A stretch of DNA of 23,387 bases from IMG/VR virus record IMGVR_UViG_3300046817_000193, positions 1-23,387 of that record. One strand, written 5' to 3'. Origin of the DNA: a virus. Below are positions 16,286-23,318 of this stretch, one piece after another. How positions within the stretch are numbered: position 1 is the stretch's first letter; every line of letters begins with the position of its first letter. The notes below the pieces were generated by a model. That model searched no databases. It saw only the letters and a program-made list of their open reading frames with translations, and was not told the DNA's origin. The position numbers and the translations under genes were made by a program.

Positions 16286-16992
16286 TGGTCGATTACGTCG
16301 AGTTCCCGACCGATCTGGTTCGCAGGATCGTTTTACCGAAGAAGCCAGATGATGGCGGCGGCGGCGATGATGGCGGGGGGCATTTCTGCGGCTCGTATGG
16401 TTACGGCGCGATAACCGCTTTCGTCACGCCCGGCCTTATCTCCGACGTACCCTATGGGCCTAGTCTCGCTGAGCCTTTCGTCGGCCCAATCCACTTTGGT
16501 GATCAGGTTGTGGCCCAAGCCGCCCCTTATGGGCAAGCCGCAGAAGGGTTAGCACTAAACCTCAGTGGAATTGACTTTACAACACCACAAACGCGAGAGC
16601 TGTCACACACAATTCCCGGAATGTCAGAGCGGTTTACTGCCAATCTGGTAGTTGGCTATGAAACGCTTGGGTATCAGCTCGATTTTGCATGGTTCTCATC
16701 AGCGACAATTACAGTAGAGCTCCCGGGGCAACCCCTATATGGCTTGGATTTTCAGAACGCCGAACATCCTGAGCTTCCATTTACGCCCAGAATTATAATG
16801 GGCACAGCTATCGGTGAGGGAGGCTTTAGCTATTTCTATGACTTCAAAAGTAAAGGGCCTGCGGTAGTGTGGTGGAGATGGAATGATTATCCCATTTTTA
16901 CCGAACTGTGGATTCCAACCGGCCTCTACGCGGGGCACAACCTTTTTGAAGGCGATTGGTACACTTGGCAAATAACCGCCGTCTGTGGCTGA
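16285..16992 (+). CDS. Unknown tail-tip/receptor-binding candidate, AT-rich
   Basis: A 235-residue protein with no recognised family. A short N-terminal segment is followed by a Gly/Asp run (DDGGGGDDGGG at about 22-32), which reads like a flexible linker, then an aromatic-rich beta domain with many Trp, Tyr and Phe residues (WWRWNDYPIFTELW, GDWYTWQI) typical of glycan-binding folds. The first 240 nt match the operon's GC, but from about 16540 to 16990 the GC falls to 45-48% with different codon use. This suggests that the distal domain was acquired separately. The ATG at 16285 follows a TGATG overlap; GTG at 16282 is also possible. Confidence 0.6.
   Translation: MVDYVEFPTDLVRRIVLPKKPDDGGGGDDGGGHFCGSYGYGAITAFVTPGLISDVPYGPSLAEPFVGPIHFGDQVVAQAAPYGQAAEGLALNLSGIDFTTPQTRELSHTIPGMSERFTANLVVGYETLGYQLDFAWFSSATITVELPGQPLYGLDFQNAEHPELPFTPRIIMGTAIGEGGFSYFYDFKSKGPAVVWWRWNDYPIFTELWIPTGLYAGHNLFEGDWYTWQITAVCG
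16540..16990. other. AT-rich compositional island within the fibre region
   Basis: Hand counts over 16561-16740 give about 47% GC, against roughly 60-65% in neighbouring genes. The shift begins inside the gene at 16285 and ends with it, marking a domain-level rather than gene-level boundary. Confidence 0.6.
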
Positions 16993-16999
16993 ATAACCA

Positions 17000-19180
17000 A
17001 TGATCGATATAACGTATCGCACCATCGGGCCTTGGGGACCGGGTAAAGGCGCGAACCTTCAGGCGAGCGAAGTTGATAATAATTTCTGGTCTGCCGCTGT
17101 CGCGATCGACGCGCTGATCAACGACCCGCCGGAAGCGAACGGCATCGGCGCCATTAGTGTTTCCGGCACGCAGATGACCATCGTCCTGAACGACGGGACG
17201 GTGATGGGTCCGTATACGATCCCCGTGCTCACGTTCCGTTGGCGCGGCGAGTGGAACCCGAGCACTCCGTACGCGGAACTCGATGTGTTCACTAAAGACG
17301 CCGTAGGTATCTTCCTCGTGCAGATTGCCTACACCTCCGGCACGGATTGGGATCCGAACGTCACTGACGGCTCTGGTAATCTGATTCTCAAACAGTTGTT
17401 TGGCGCTGTTGATGCTGGTCTTCGCAATTTGCCAGATGTTCGGATATCAACAGATGGTCTCCATAGTGGCGATGCACTCATCTGGGTAGCTGAAGACGGA
17501 TTCTGGGAGAATTTCACCCTCGGCGGCATGGCGTATCAAGACCCGTCGTTTGTAAACATTACCGGCGGCGTCATTACTGGAATGTCAAATCCCGCCGACG
17601 CCAGCGACGTTGCAACGAAGGCTTATGTCGACAGCGCAGTGGTCGGAGGTACGCCGCCGATCCCGCCGCTCACGATGCTCTGCAATATCAACACGTTCAC
17701 CGCAGTACCTTCCGCGCCGCAATCACTGAGTAACTATCTGGACGCCGCGTTCGGCTCGACCGTCGTCGGCAATATCATTTATCGCTCCGGTGCAGTCTGG
17801 CAGGTATTGCCGCCAGGGGCACCGGGCACCATCCTTCAGTGCAACGGTGCGGGCGTCGATATCACTTGGACAGCCGCGCCGGGATTGGGCGTCGTGTCGA
17901 TCACCGCCGGACCCGGCATATCGACCGGCGGCGCGCCGATCACGTCCACCGGCACAGTCTCGCTCGCCAACGTCTCGGACGGGCAGCTGCTCGCCGACAT
18001 CAGCGGCAGCGCTGCGGCGCCGACCGGCGTCACGCTGAGCGCATACCTTGATCACGTCCTCAGCTCGTCGCGCGGCACTATCCTGACGCGCAACGTCAGC
18101 GGCTGGGTGAGCCTCAATCCCGGCACATCCGGCTATTACCTCAAGACACAGGGCACCGGGGCCGACCTCATGTGGGACGCGCCGCCGGGAGCCGGCACGG
18201 TGCTTTCCGTTGGCAGCGGTACAGGGTTAACCGGCGGGCCAATCACCGGCAGCGGCACGCTATCGCTCGCGCCGATCGCCAGCGGCAATGTGCTGGCGAA
18301 CACCAGCGGGTCATCGGCTGCGCCGATCCCAACCACCGTGAGCCTCTTGCTCGATACCGTCTTTGCGAGCGGTCGAGGCAACGTGCTCTATCGCGGTGCG
18401 TCCAGTTGGTCGGCGCTTGCTCCCGGCACGTCGGGACAGTTCCTGTCCACCGGCGGCACGACAGCAGACCCGTCGTGGCAGAACGCGCCGACCAGCGGCG
18501 GCAGCGTCCCCAACCTTCGCATCCTCGCGAACATATCCGGCAGTGCCGGCGTCCCGACCGGCAACACCCTCAGCGCGATCTTCGATGCGATCCTGTCCTC
18601 GTCGCGTGGTTCGGTGATCTACCGCACGAACAGCGGCTGGGTTGCGCTCGCGCCGGGAACTGCCGGCCAAGTGCTCACCACTGCCGGCGGCAGCGCTGAC
18701 CCGACATGGACGACCAACGGCGGCGGCTCGCTGGGCATCGCCTCGCCCGCGGCACAGGACACGCTTTCTTACAATACAAGCTCGGGGAAGTTCGAGAACG
18801 TCCGCGCGCGCTATCACTTGGGGACCTACGTCCCAGGCACCATGTCGGCGAGCCAAAACCTGCTGTTTCATCGCTTCTCGAAGGCCGTCACCATCCCGGC
18901 GAACTTCGGCGCTTATCTCGGCCACATCAGCGAAGCCGCCGGCATGGTCGCCGCGACCGCGTCAACCGTGATCACCATCAGCAAAGCGCTGAGCGGTACG
19001 CCGACCACGTTCGCCACCGTCGCCACGATCACCTTCGCGGCGGGTGCCGTGCTCGGCACGTTCTCGACCCAAGCCGCCATCACCTTCGCGCAAGGCGACC
19101 TGATCAGGGTTCGCGGGCCAGCAACCGCAGACACTTCGTTTTCCGACTTCACCGCCACGATTATGGGCTGGGAGACTTAA
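17000..19180 (+). CDS. Large modular tail fibre
   Basis: A 726-residue fibre. The N-terminus (residues 1-75) contains ASEVDNNFWSAAVAIDAL, a tail-attachment-like helix. Residues 78-120 hold a small module, RWRGEWNPSTPYAELDV, like that in the head-region collagen protein. VATKAYVDSAV (204-214) is a fibre hallmark. Four ~70-residue units lie at about 226-297, 327-398, 429-499 and 507-575, with two copies of a G-G-x-P-I-T-x-[ST]-GT-x-SLA spacer between units. The C-terminus (about 600-726) is a distinct beta domain and a candidate receptor-binding head. The ATG at 17000 lacks a good Shine-Dalgarno and starts 7 nt after the previous stop, so translation may depend on coupling. Confidence 0.85.
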   Translation: MIDITYRTIGPWGPGKGANLQASEVDNNFWSAAVAIDALINDPPEANGIGAISVSGTQMTIVLNDGTVMGPYTIPVLTFRWRGEWNPSTPYAELDVFTKDAVGIFLVQIAYTSGTDWDPNVTDGSGNLILKQLFGAVDAGLRNLPDVRISTDGLHSGDALIWVAEDGFWENFTLGGMAYQDPSFVNITGGVITGMSNPADASDVATKAYVDSAVVGGTPPIPPLTMLCNINTFTAVPSAPQSLSNYLDAAFGSTVVGNIIYRSGAVWQVLPPGAPGTILQCNGAGVDITWTAAPGLGVVSITAGPGISTGGAPITSTGTVSLANVSDGQLLADISGSAAAPTGVTLSAYLDHVLSSSRGTILTRNVSGWVSLNPGTSGYYLKTQGTGADLMWDAPPGAGTVLSVGSGTGLTGGPITGSGTLSLAPIASGNVLANTSGSSAAPIPTTVSLLLDTVFASGRGNVLYRGASSWSALAPGTSGQFLSTGGTTADPSWQNAPTSGGSVPNLRILANISGSAGVPTGNTLSAIFDAILSSSRGSVIYRTNSGWVALAPGTAGQVLTTAGGSADPTWTTNGGGSLGIASPAAQDTLSYNTSSGKFENVRARYHLGTYVPGTMSASQNLLFHRFSKAVTIPANFGAYLGHISEAAGMVAATASTVITISKALSGTPTTFATVATITFAAGAVLGTFSTQAAITFAQGDLIRVRGPATADTSFSDFTATIMGWET
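17675..18724 (+). repeat. Four-copy fibre repeat array
   Basis: Units at about 17675-17890, 17978-18193, 18284-18496 and 18518-18724 share the pattern L-[AC]-[DN]-x-S-G ... L-[DS]-x-x-[FL]-D ... RG-x-[IV]-[IL]-x-R ... W-x-x-L-x-PG ... G-x-x-ADP-x-W. The first unit is the most diverged. Divergence at protein level indicates old duplication rather than a recent tandem expansion. Confidence 0.85.
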
Positions 19181-19184
19181 AGAC

Positions 19185-19844
19185 ATGACCGGGTTCACCG
19201 ATCGGGTCGCGCAAGGCATCTTGAACCACGTCGTCGGCAAGACGACCATCTTCACGATGCCCACTGCATACGTCGCCCTGTTCACGGCCACGGGCACCGA
19301 TGCCGGCTCCGGGTTCAGCGAGCCGAGCGGCGGCGCTTATGCCCGCGTGGCGACGGCTGCGGCGGATTGGAACACCGCCACCGGCTCGGCGCCGTCGCAG
19401 ATCACCAACGCGAACCCAGTCAACTTCCCGACCGCCACAGCGAATTGGGGCAACATCATCGCCTTCGGCGTCTATGACGCATCGACCGCGGGCAATCTGC
19501 TCCTGTGGGATTATTTCGGCGCGTTCACCTGGCTGCCGGCGAGCGTATCGGCTGCATCGCCCGCGGTGCTCAACGCGAAAGCGCACGGTTTCACCGCGGG
19601 CGATCTCATCGAGTGGTCGGTGGAATATGGCGGCACGACGCCGACATTCTCGCAATCGAACTTTACCGGGCCGCTCACCGTCGTTAGTCCTGCCACCGAC
19701 ACCTTCACCGTCACCAACGGAGGGACCGCCGTCAACACCAGCACGACCGGGAACGGCATGTTGCGAAAGATGACGGTGCAAGGCATCAACAGCGGCGTGC
19801 AGGCGAGTTTTCCGGCCTCGTCGCTCACCATCACGGCGGCGTGA
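19185..19844 (+). CDS. Tail fibre/tip protein with embedded FCCH-like module
   Basis: A 219-residue protein. Residues 1-110 match a common small phage tail protein type: FTDRVAQGILNHVVGK, TAYVALFTA, SGGAYARV, VNFPTATANWGNI and FGVYDASTAGNLL. Residues 130-190 are a separate module, AKAHGFTAGDLIEW, ending TFTVTNGGTAVNTSTTG. Databases often label this phage repeat an 'ubiquitin-activating E1 FCCH domain'; that label reflects a fold resemblance, not enzyme activity. The last 25 residues resume the fibre-type protein. It starts 4 nt after the fibre stop. Confidence 0.75.
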   Translation: MTGFTDRVAQGILNHVVGKTTIFTMPTAYVALFTATGTDAGSGFSEPSGGAYARVATAAADWNTATGSAPSQITNANPVNFPTATANWGNIIAFGVYDASTAGNLLLWDYFGAFTWLPASVSAASPAVLNAKAHGFTAGDLIEWSVEYGGTTPTFSQSNFTGPLTVVSPATDTFTVTNGGTAVNTSTTGNGMLRKMTVQGINSGVQASFPASSLTITAA

Positions 19845-19847
19845 CAT

Positions 19848-21341
19848 ATGGCTCTTCTTTTCATGGACGGAATGGATAAGTACGGCGGAGCGAACACAAA
19901 CACCACGTCCGTTATCGCGCTGATGGCGGGTGAGTGGACCACGGTAACGGGCACGCCAAACATCGCGGCGCCGTTAAGCGCAATTGGGCAAGCGTTGTTT
20001 CTTGGGAGCATCTCGACTGCCGCAAAAACGCTAGCAACTAATTACGGGAGAATTATTGGTGGGTTTCGTTTTAGTGCGAATTTAGTTGGTTATTTTGGCA
20101 TTCAGTTTCTCGACGCGGGCTCTAATCAGTGCGGCATTCAGATACCAACAACAGGAACTATAACTCTTCGCAACGGTTCTCTGGCTGCCGGGACAATAAT
20201 CGCCACCGGAACTACTGTCGCAGCTAACACTACCCACTACCTGGAGTGGGATATCACTCTCGGAAACTCAGCCGCCTACAATGTCTATCTCGATGGCGTA
20301 TCAATTATTTCCGGCACGGGCGACACAACGGCGACAGCTAACAACACCATCAATGGGGTGTCACTCCAGACTCAATCTGCTGGCACCGCCAGTGTCGACG
20401 ACCTCTATCTCTTCGACACCACCGGCACCACCAACAACGCGGTCCTGCTCACCTCGCCGCGTATCGAGACGACGTTGCCGGTATCGGATAGCTCGGTACA
20501 GTTTGGAATTGGCGCTTCGGTGCTCGGCGGGACGCTGGCGCGCACCGCGACGAACTTCTCGACCGCGGCAAACCAATTTTATCTGCGGCCGTTTACGCCG
20601 TCTCGCGCCTGCACGCTGAACTCGATTGCGATCAACGTCATTACGACGAGCGCGACGGTCAACCTGCGCCCGATCGTCTATGCCGACAGTTCGGGCGCGC
20701 CGGGATCCCTGCTCTCGGGCGGCTCGACCGTGACCGGCATCACGGCCGCGACGACGGTGACACTGCCCCTGACGACCCCGCAGAGCCTGACGGCTGGGAC
20801 ACAATACTGGCTCGGCTACATGGCCGACATCGCGGTCACCAACGCCTTTGTTGCGGGTGATACGACGGCGGCCGGCCGCACGGCGACCAGTACCTTTGCC
20901 AGCGGCGCGCCGGGCAGCGCACCCGCGACCACCGCTGGTCAGGCGAGCGTGCAGCTTTGGGGCAACGTCACGCTGGCGAGCGCAGCCAATTACTACGAAG
21001 TCTCGCAATCGCCGCCGCCGGCCGCGAACACAAGCTACGTTACGGACACCACCGTCGGGCACGAAGACCTCTACAGCTTTGCGAACCTGAGCGCGACGCC
21101 GGCCAGCATCTATGCGGTGGCGGTCAAAGCCTATTGCGAGCGCAGCGATAGTGGCGCCCGCACCGTATCGTTGCGCATGCTCTCCGGCGGCACCGATGGC
21201 GGCGGCTCGCTGACCGGCCAGACACCGGGCACAAGCTACGCCTGGATCGGCTCGTATTTCGCGACTGATCCGAACGGCTCGATTGCGTGGACGGGGACCG
21301 CTCTGAACGCCGCGACAACCGGCTTCAAGATCGATGCCTGA
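19848..21341 (+). CDS. Lectin-like tail protein, mosaic
   Basis: A 497-residue protein. The N-terminus LLFMDGMDKYGG and the repeated strand pattern to about residue 205 (HYLEWDITLG, YNVYLDGV, SVDDLYLFDTTG) match concanavalin A/LamG-like phage tail proteins. The middle (about 240-325, FYLRPFTPSRACTLNSIAI to QYWLGYMADIAV) is a second beta domain, and the C-terminal 110 residues (YYEVSQSPPPAANTSYV and on) a third that recurs in many phage fibres. The DNA of the N-terminal domain is AT-rich (about 37% GC at 20041-20100), whereas the rest returns to high GC, so the front domain appears recently exchanged. Probable role: host surface recognition. It overlaps the next gene by 8 nt. Confidence 0.7.
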   Translation: MALLFMDGMDKYGGANTNTTSVIALMAGEWTTVTGTPNIAAPLSAIGQALFLGSISTAAKTLATNYGRIIGGFRFSANLVGYFGIQFLDAGSNQCGIQIPTTGTITLRNGSLAAGTIIATGTTVAANTTHYLEWDITLGNSAAYNVYLDGVSIISGTGDTTATANNTINGVSLQTQSAGTASVDDLYLFDTTGTTNNAVLLTSPRIETTLPVSDSSVQFGIGASVLGGTLARTATNFSTAANQFYLRPFTPSRACTLNSIAINVITTSATVNLRPIVYADSSGAPGSLLSGGSTVTGITAATTVTLPLTTPQSLTAGTQYWLGYMADIAVTNAFVAGDTTAAGRTATSTFASGAPGSAPATTAGQASVQLWGNVTLASAANYYEVSQSPPPAANTSYVTDTTVGHEDLYSFANLSATPASIYAVAVKAYCERSDSGARTVSLRMLSGGTDGGGSLTGQTPGTSYAWIGSYFATDPNGSIAWTGTALNAATTGFKIDA

Positions 21342-21834
21342 CGATCCCACCCAGCAAGACAGGCCGAGTTTACTAACGACAGAGGGGCGTCTCGGCGGGA
21401 TCAGACGCGAGGCGCTGGTTGCGGATACTGGCGTTGCGAAGCTCGCGGGCATTGTCCGCGAAGCGCTGATTGCCGGCGTCGGCCTCGCTGGTCGTATCCG
21501 CGCGCAATCGTCGGCCAGCGGCTCCGTCAACACCGTCTTTACCGGAATTACTCTCGCCGGCACAGCGACGGCGAGAAGCGCGGCCCGCGCCGTAGGAACG
21601 TTCCGCACCGCCCTCGCAGGCAAGATCACCGCCGCATCAGTCGGCGTGATGTTCATTCCGCAGCACATCACCGTTGGCGGGCGGGTGGCGACAATGGCTC
21701 GCACTCGGCTCGCCGCGCTCGGTCAGAACCTCGTCGGTGGTCGAGTCACCATGCAGACCAAGGCGTCGGGGCTGGTCAACCTCGCGCTCGTCCCGGTGAG
21801 CCGGCAATTCGGCGTGATCATTAACACGGGGTGA
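21334..21834 (+). CDS. Repetitive small structural protein, unknown
   Basis: A 166-residue Ala/Gly/Arg/Thr-rich protein. The N-terminal half contains a near-duplicate, GIRREALVAD and GIVREALIAG, and the rest has recurring G-R-[IV]-x-x-x-[AT] elements. Almost no acidic residues occur after residue 45, making the body strongly basic. The ATG at 21334 overlaps the preceding stop by 8 nt, so it belongs to the late operon. No family was recognised. Similar low-complexity basic proteins close fibre operons in some alphaproteobacterial phages, which is as far as the sequence goes. Confidence 0.6.
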   Translation: MPDDPTQQDRPSLLTTEGRLGGIRREALVADTGVAKLAGIVREALIAGVGLAGRIRAQSSASGSVNTVFTGITLAGTATARSAARAVGTFRTALAGKITAASVGVMFIPQHITVGGRVATMARTRLAALGQNLVGGRVTMQTKASGLVNLALVPVSRQFGVIINTG

Positions 21835-21838
21835 TGCG

Positions 21839-22018
21839 ATGGCATGCGGTGGCTGCTTGCAGATGCGACATACGATGGTCCGGGTTGTCCTCGGCCGCAG
21901 CGCAGCCGACAAGCTCGTACCGTCGGGCAGGCAAGTTGCCACCCGAGCCCCGCCCGGCAAGGCGAGCACCGAGACAGTCGTGCGCCGCAATATCATCATC
22001 AGAGCTCCACGACGTTAA
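21839..22018 (+). CDS. 59-residue CxxC protein
   Basis: A short protein beginning MACGGCLQMRHT, with a CGGC motif at residues 3-6, basic thereafter (12 Arg or more) and ending NIIIRAPRR. Its ATG lies 4 nt after the previous stop, behind a GGGGTG stretch. The other + frame here is also open, but its translation in this stretch looks like out-of-frame sequence, so this frame is preferred. Small CxxC proteins of this kind occur near lysis genes in some phages of alphaproteobacteria. Metal binding or a redox role would be inference. Confidence 0.5.
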   Translation: MACGGCLQMRHTMVRVVLGRSAADKLVPSGRQVATRAPPGKASTETVVRRNIIIRAPRR

Positions 22019-22029
22019 CCGGCGGGCAT

Positions 22030-22317
22030 TTGGACAGCCACGATCGCCTTATCTGGGCGGCGTTCGCTGCGGTGGCGGTGCTAGTCACGATCACCGGGCT
22101 TGTGGTTTTTGGATCGATTTTCTTCGCTCCCGGCAGCGACGCCACGGTCAAGCAGATGATCGAGGGGCGGATCATCAGCAGGGCGCTCGTCCTCTTCCTG
22201 ATCGTGCCGACGATCGCGCTTTTGTGCCTACAGGACAGGATCAGCGGCGAGGCAGCGCTGGCCGCGCTCTCGGCGATCGCCGGATATATCCTCGGCGGCA
22301 GCGGTCCCGGTCAGTAG
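22030..22317 (+). CDS. Holin-like small membrane protein
   Basis: A 95-residue protein with a short charged N-terminus (LDSHDRLIW when written from the TTG codon) and hydrophobic stretches at about 7-32, 52-68 and possibly 75-91. This is a three-helix layout like class I holins or holin-adjacent 'membrane protein' genes at the end of late operons. The frame is open upstream to 21844, but that part looks non-coding and overlaps the 59-residue gene, so a TTG start at 22030 is proposed, with GGCGGG just upstream. No endolysin is nearby, which weakens a lysis-only interpretation. Confidence 0.5.
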   Translation: MDSHDRLIWAAFAAVAVLVTITGLVVFGSIFFAPGSDATVKQMIEGRIISRALVLFLIVPTIALLCLQDRISGEAALAALSAIAGYILGGSGPGQ

Positions 22318-22321
22318 ATGA

Positions 22322-22708
22322 TCACCGGCAAGACGGCTCCCAATGGTCCCGTTGCCAGTGGTCCGGGCCGCAGACCTCGAACCCTCCGGGCCGCAACCCC
22401 TTTTTTAGGTTCTCTGCCGCCCTCGCCCTCGCACGCTCCCTTGCATCCGCGATTGGCCCCTGGGTTGCCCTCGCCTCCTCAAGGGTGCGACGCAGGCCGT
22501 CTATTACCAGCATATAATTCTTGCAGTCTTGTTGCTCGCGCATATTTAGCTTGCTGACGGCTAATTCGCATTTGTCCAGGTCCGTCATGTCGTCGCGGGC
22601 CATAGCAGGCGTTGCACCGAGCGCCGCGACGAACGCGACGGCAACCAATGATTTGACGGCGTTCATTGGATGGTAAAATCTGAAAGAAGCCATGTGTCGA
22701 GGTTCCAT
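22322..22708 (-). CDS. Secreted coiled-coil protein, likely moron
   Basis: Up to 128 residues, on the strand opposite the late operon and convergent with it (4 nt between stops). A clear signal peptide, MNAVKSLVAVAFVAALGATP with AMA cleavage, starts at an internal Met (start near 22666), which would give a 114-residue precursor; the upstream ATGs at 22708 and 22693 are alternatives. The mature part has four cysteines, a helical DLDKCELAVSKLNMREQQDC region, an Arg/Ala-rich coiled coil (ADARERARARAAENLKKG) and a duplicated DHWQRDHW near the end. Lone reverse-strand secreted proteins in late regions are often lysogenic-conversion genes. No family was recognised. Confidence 0.6.
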   Translation of the reverse strand: MEPRHMASFRFYHPMNAVKSLVAVAFVAALGATPAMARDDMTDLDKCELAVSKLNMREQQDCKNYMLVIDGLRRTLEEARATQGPIADARERARARAAENLKKGLRPGGFEVCGPDHWQRDHWEPSCR

Positions 22709-22870
22709 CTCGATAGTGGTCAGGGGCTCGCCGCCGCTAGCACGGAGGCGGGCCTCGCTTATCTAACGCGGGGCCGCAGCGCCCGCTTGATAGACCCGGC
22801 CAAAAACTTGATAGTTGGGACAATCGGAGGAAGGAGAAGGCCAACCCTTGCGGATTGACCCCCTCCCGGT
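22709..22870. other. Non-coding interval between minus-strand genes
   Basis: About 160 nt with no convincing gene on either strand. It would hold the promoter and leader for the secreted protein on the - strand; no reliable -35/-10 pair could be picked. TTGATAGTTGGGA near 22808-22820 is an imperfect inverted copy of TCCCACTATCAGG near 22909-22921. Confidence 0.4.
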
Positions 22871-22945
22871 TTACCGATAGATGATGAGCTTGACGCGGAA
22901 ACGCCAAACTCCCACTATCAGGACCAGGAGTTTCCGAGTGTGCAT
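22871..22945 (-). CDS. 24-residue ORF with strong ribosome-binding site
   Basis: A tiny open frame, MHTRKLLVLIVGVWRFRVK plus five residues, basic and hydrophobic like a membrane-active or leader peptide. AAGGAG (reverse complement of 22952-22957) lies 6 nt before the ATG, the best Shine-Dalgarno on this strand. A long hairpin sits just upstream. A sequence this short can arise by chance, so only the ribosome-binding site argues for expression. Confidence 0.35.
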   Translation of the reverse strand: MHTRKLLVLIVGVWRFRVKLIIYR

Positions 22946-22961
22946 CGGACTCTCCTTCCCA

Positions 22962-22994
22962 GAATGCCGGCCAGGACGCCCCTGACCGGCATTC
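22962..22994. terminator. Long hairpin, possible terminator or leader structure
   Basis: GAATGCCGG (22962-22970) pairs with CCGGCATTC (22986-22994). Inside, CAGG pairs with CCTG after one C/A mismatch, leaving a 5-nt loop: 13 paired positions in all. On the + strand it is followed by GCC and TTTT (22998-23001), a weak terminator for + transcription. On the - strand it stands 4 nt before the purine-rich GGGAAGGAG ribosome-binding region of the 24-residue ORF and could affect its translation. Confidence 0.55.
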
Positions 22995-23016
22995 GCCTTT
23001 TAGCACAGAACGCAGT

Positions 23017-23235
23017 TTATTCGCGCGGCCGCCCGACCAGACGTTCGAGTTGCTCAATAGCGACCCGCATCCGCACCGCACGCATGTTCCGGCGCTGCCG
23101 CGCTGTGTACCAGGCGTCGACCACCTCACGGCTGGCGGCGATCAGCTCGTCGCCGAGCCGGCGCCCGATCGAGATGTCGAGGCTCACCTCGTCGAGCATC
23201 GCGCGCTCTTGGTTGAGGCGACGCTGCGCGGTCAC
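23017..23235 (-). CDS. 72-residue helical protein, unknown
   Basis: A small basic helical protein with the start taken as GTG at 23235, because that codon overlaps the previous stop (GTGA). An in-frame ATG at 23199 would shorten it to 60 residues. The body (LDEVSLDISIGRRLGDELI, then REVVDAWYTARQRR) predicts two long helices with many Arg. No family was recognised. It is the most downstream member of a chain of overlapping genes that enters from the right window edge. Confidence 0.55.
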   Translation of the reverse strand: MTAQRRLNQERAMLDEVSLDISIGRRLGDELIAASREVVDAWYTARQRRNMRAVRMRVAIEQLERLVGRPRE

Positions 23236-23318
23236 AGCACAAAGACCACGGCCGCGGCGAGCGCGACGAGTCCGAGAAGCCCGTCGGCGAGCGCGAGCCA
23301 CGATGTCGGCGCGGTCAT
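23232..23318 (-). CDS. 28-residue single-helix membrane peptide
   Basis: The translation is MTAPTSWLALADGLLGLVAL followed by AAAVVFVL: a short polar start and one hydrophobic helix of about 20 residues running to the C-terminus. Its ATG overlaps the stop of the gene entering from the right (ATGA at 23315-23318), and its stop overlaps the next GTG. These overlaps on both sides make a real gene more likely than length alone would suggest. Confidence 0.45.
   Translation of the reverse strand: MTAPTSWLALADGLLGLVALAAAVVFVL

Noticed and set aside
14706-19180. Diversity-generating retroelement target in the fibres
   Set aside because: No reverse transcriptase, no template/variable repeat pair and no lectin-type variable domain were seen in the window.
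20361-21704. 447-codon minus-strand frame opposite the lectin-like protein
   Set aside because: Low-complexity Arg-rich translation typical of antisense frames; it crosses a gene boundary on the real strand.
21844-22029. Extended N-terminus of the holin-like protein
   Set aside because: The translation is His/Arg/Pro/Ser-rich and out of frame with the 59-residue gene. The hydrophobic part begins only after 22030.
22362-22405. Direct repeat of TCCGGGCCGCA with a T6 run, considered as a late-operon terminator or att site
   Set aside because: The two copies are direct, not inverted, so no stem forms before the T run, and both lie inside the reverse-strand secreted gene. No integrase or tRNA supports an att site.
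22737-23129. 130-codon minus-strand frame across the region right of the secreted protein
   Set aside because: Overlaps the better-supported 72-residue gene in another frame. Ser/Gly/Arg-rich translation with no motif, and it spans the hairpin.
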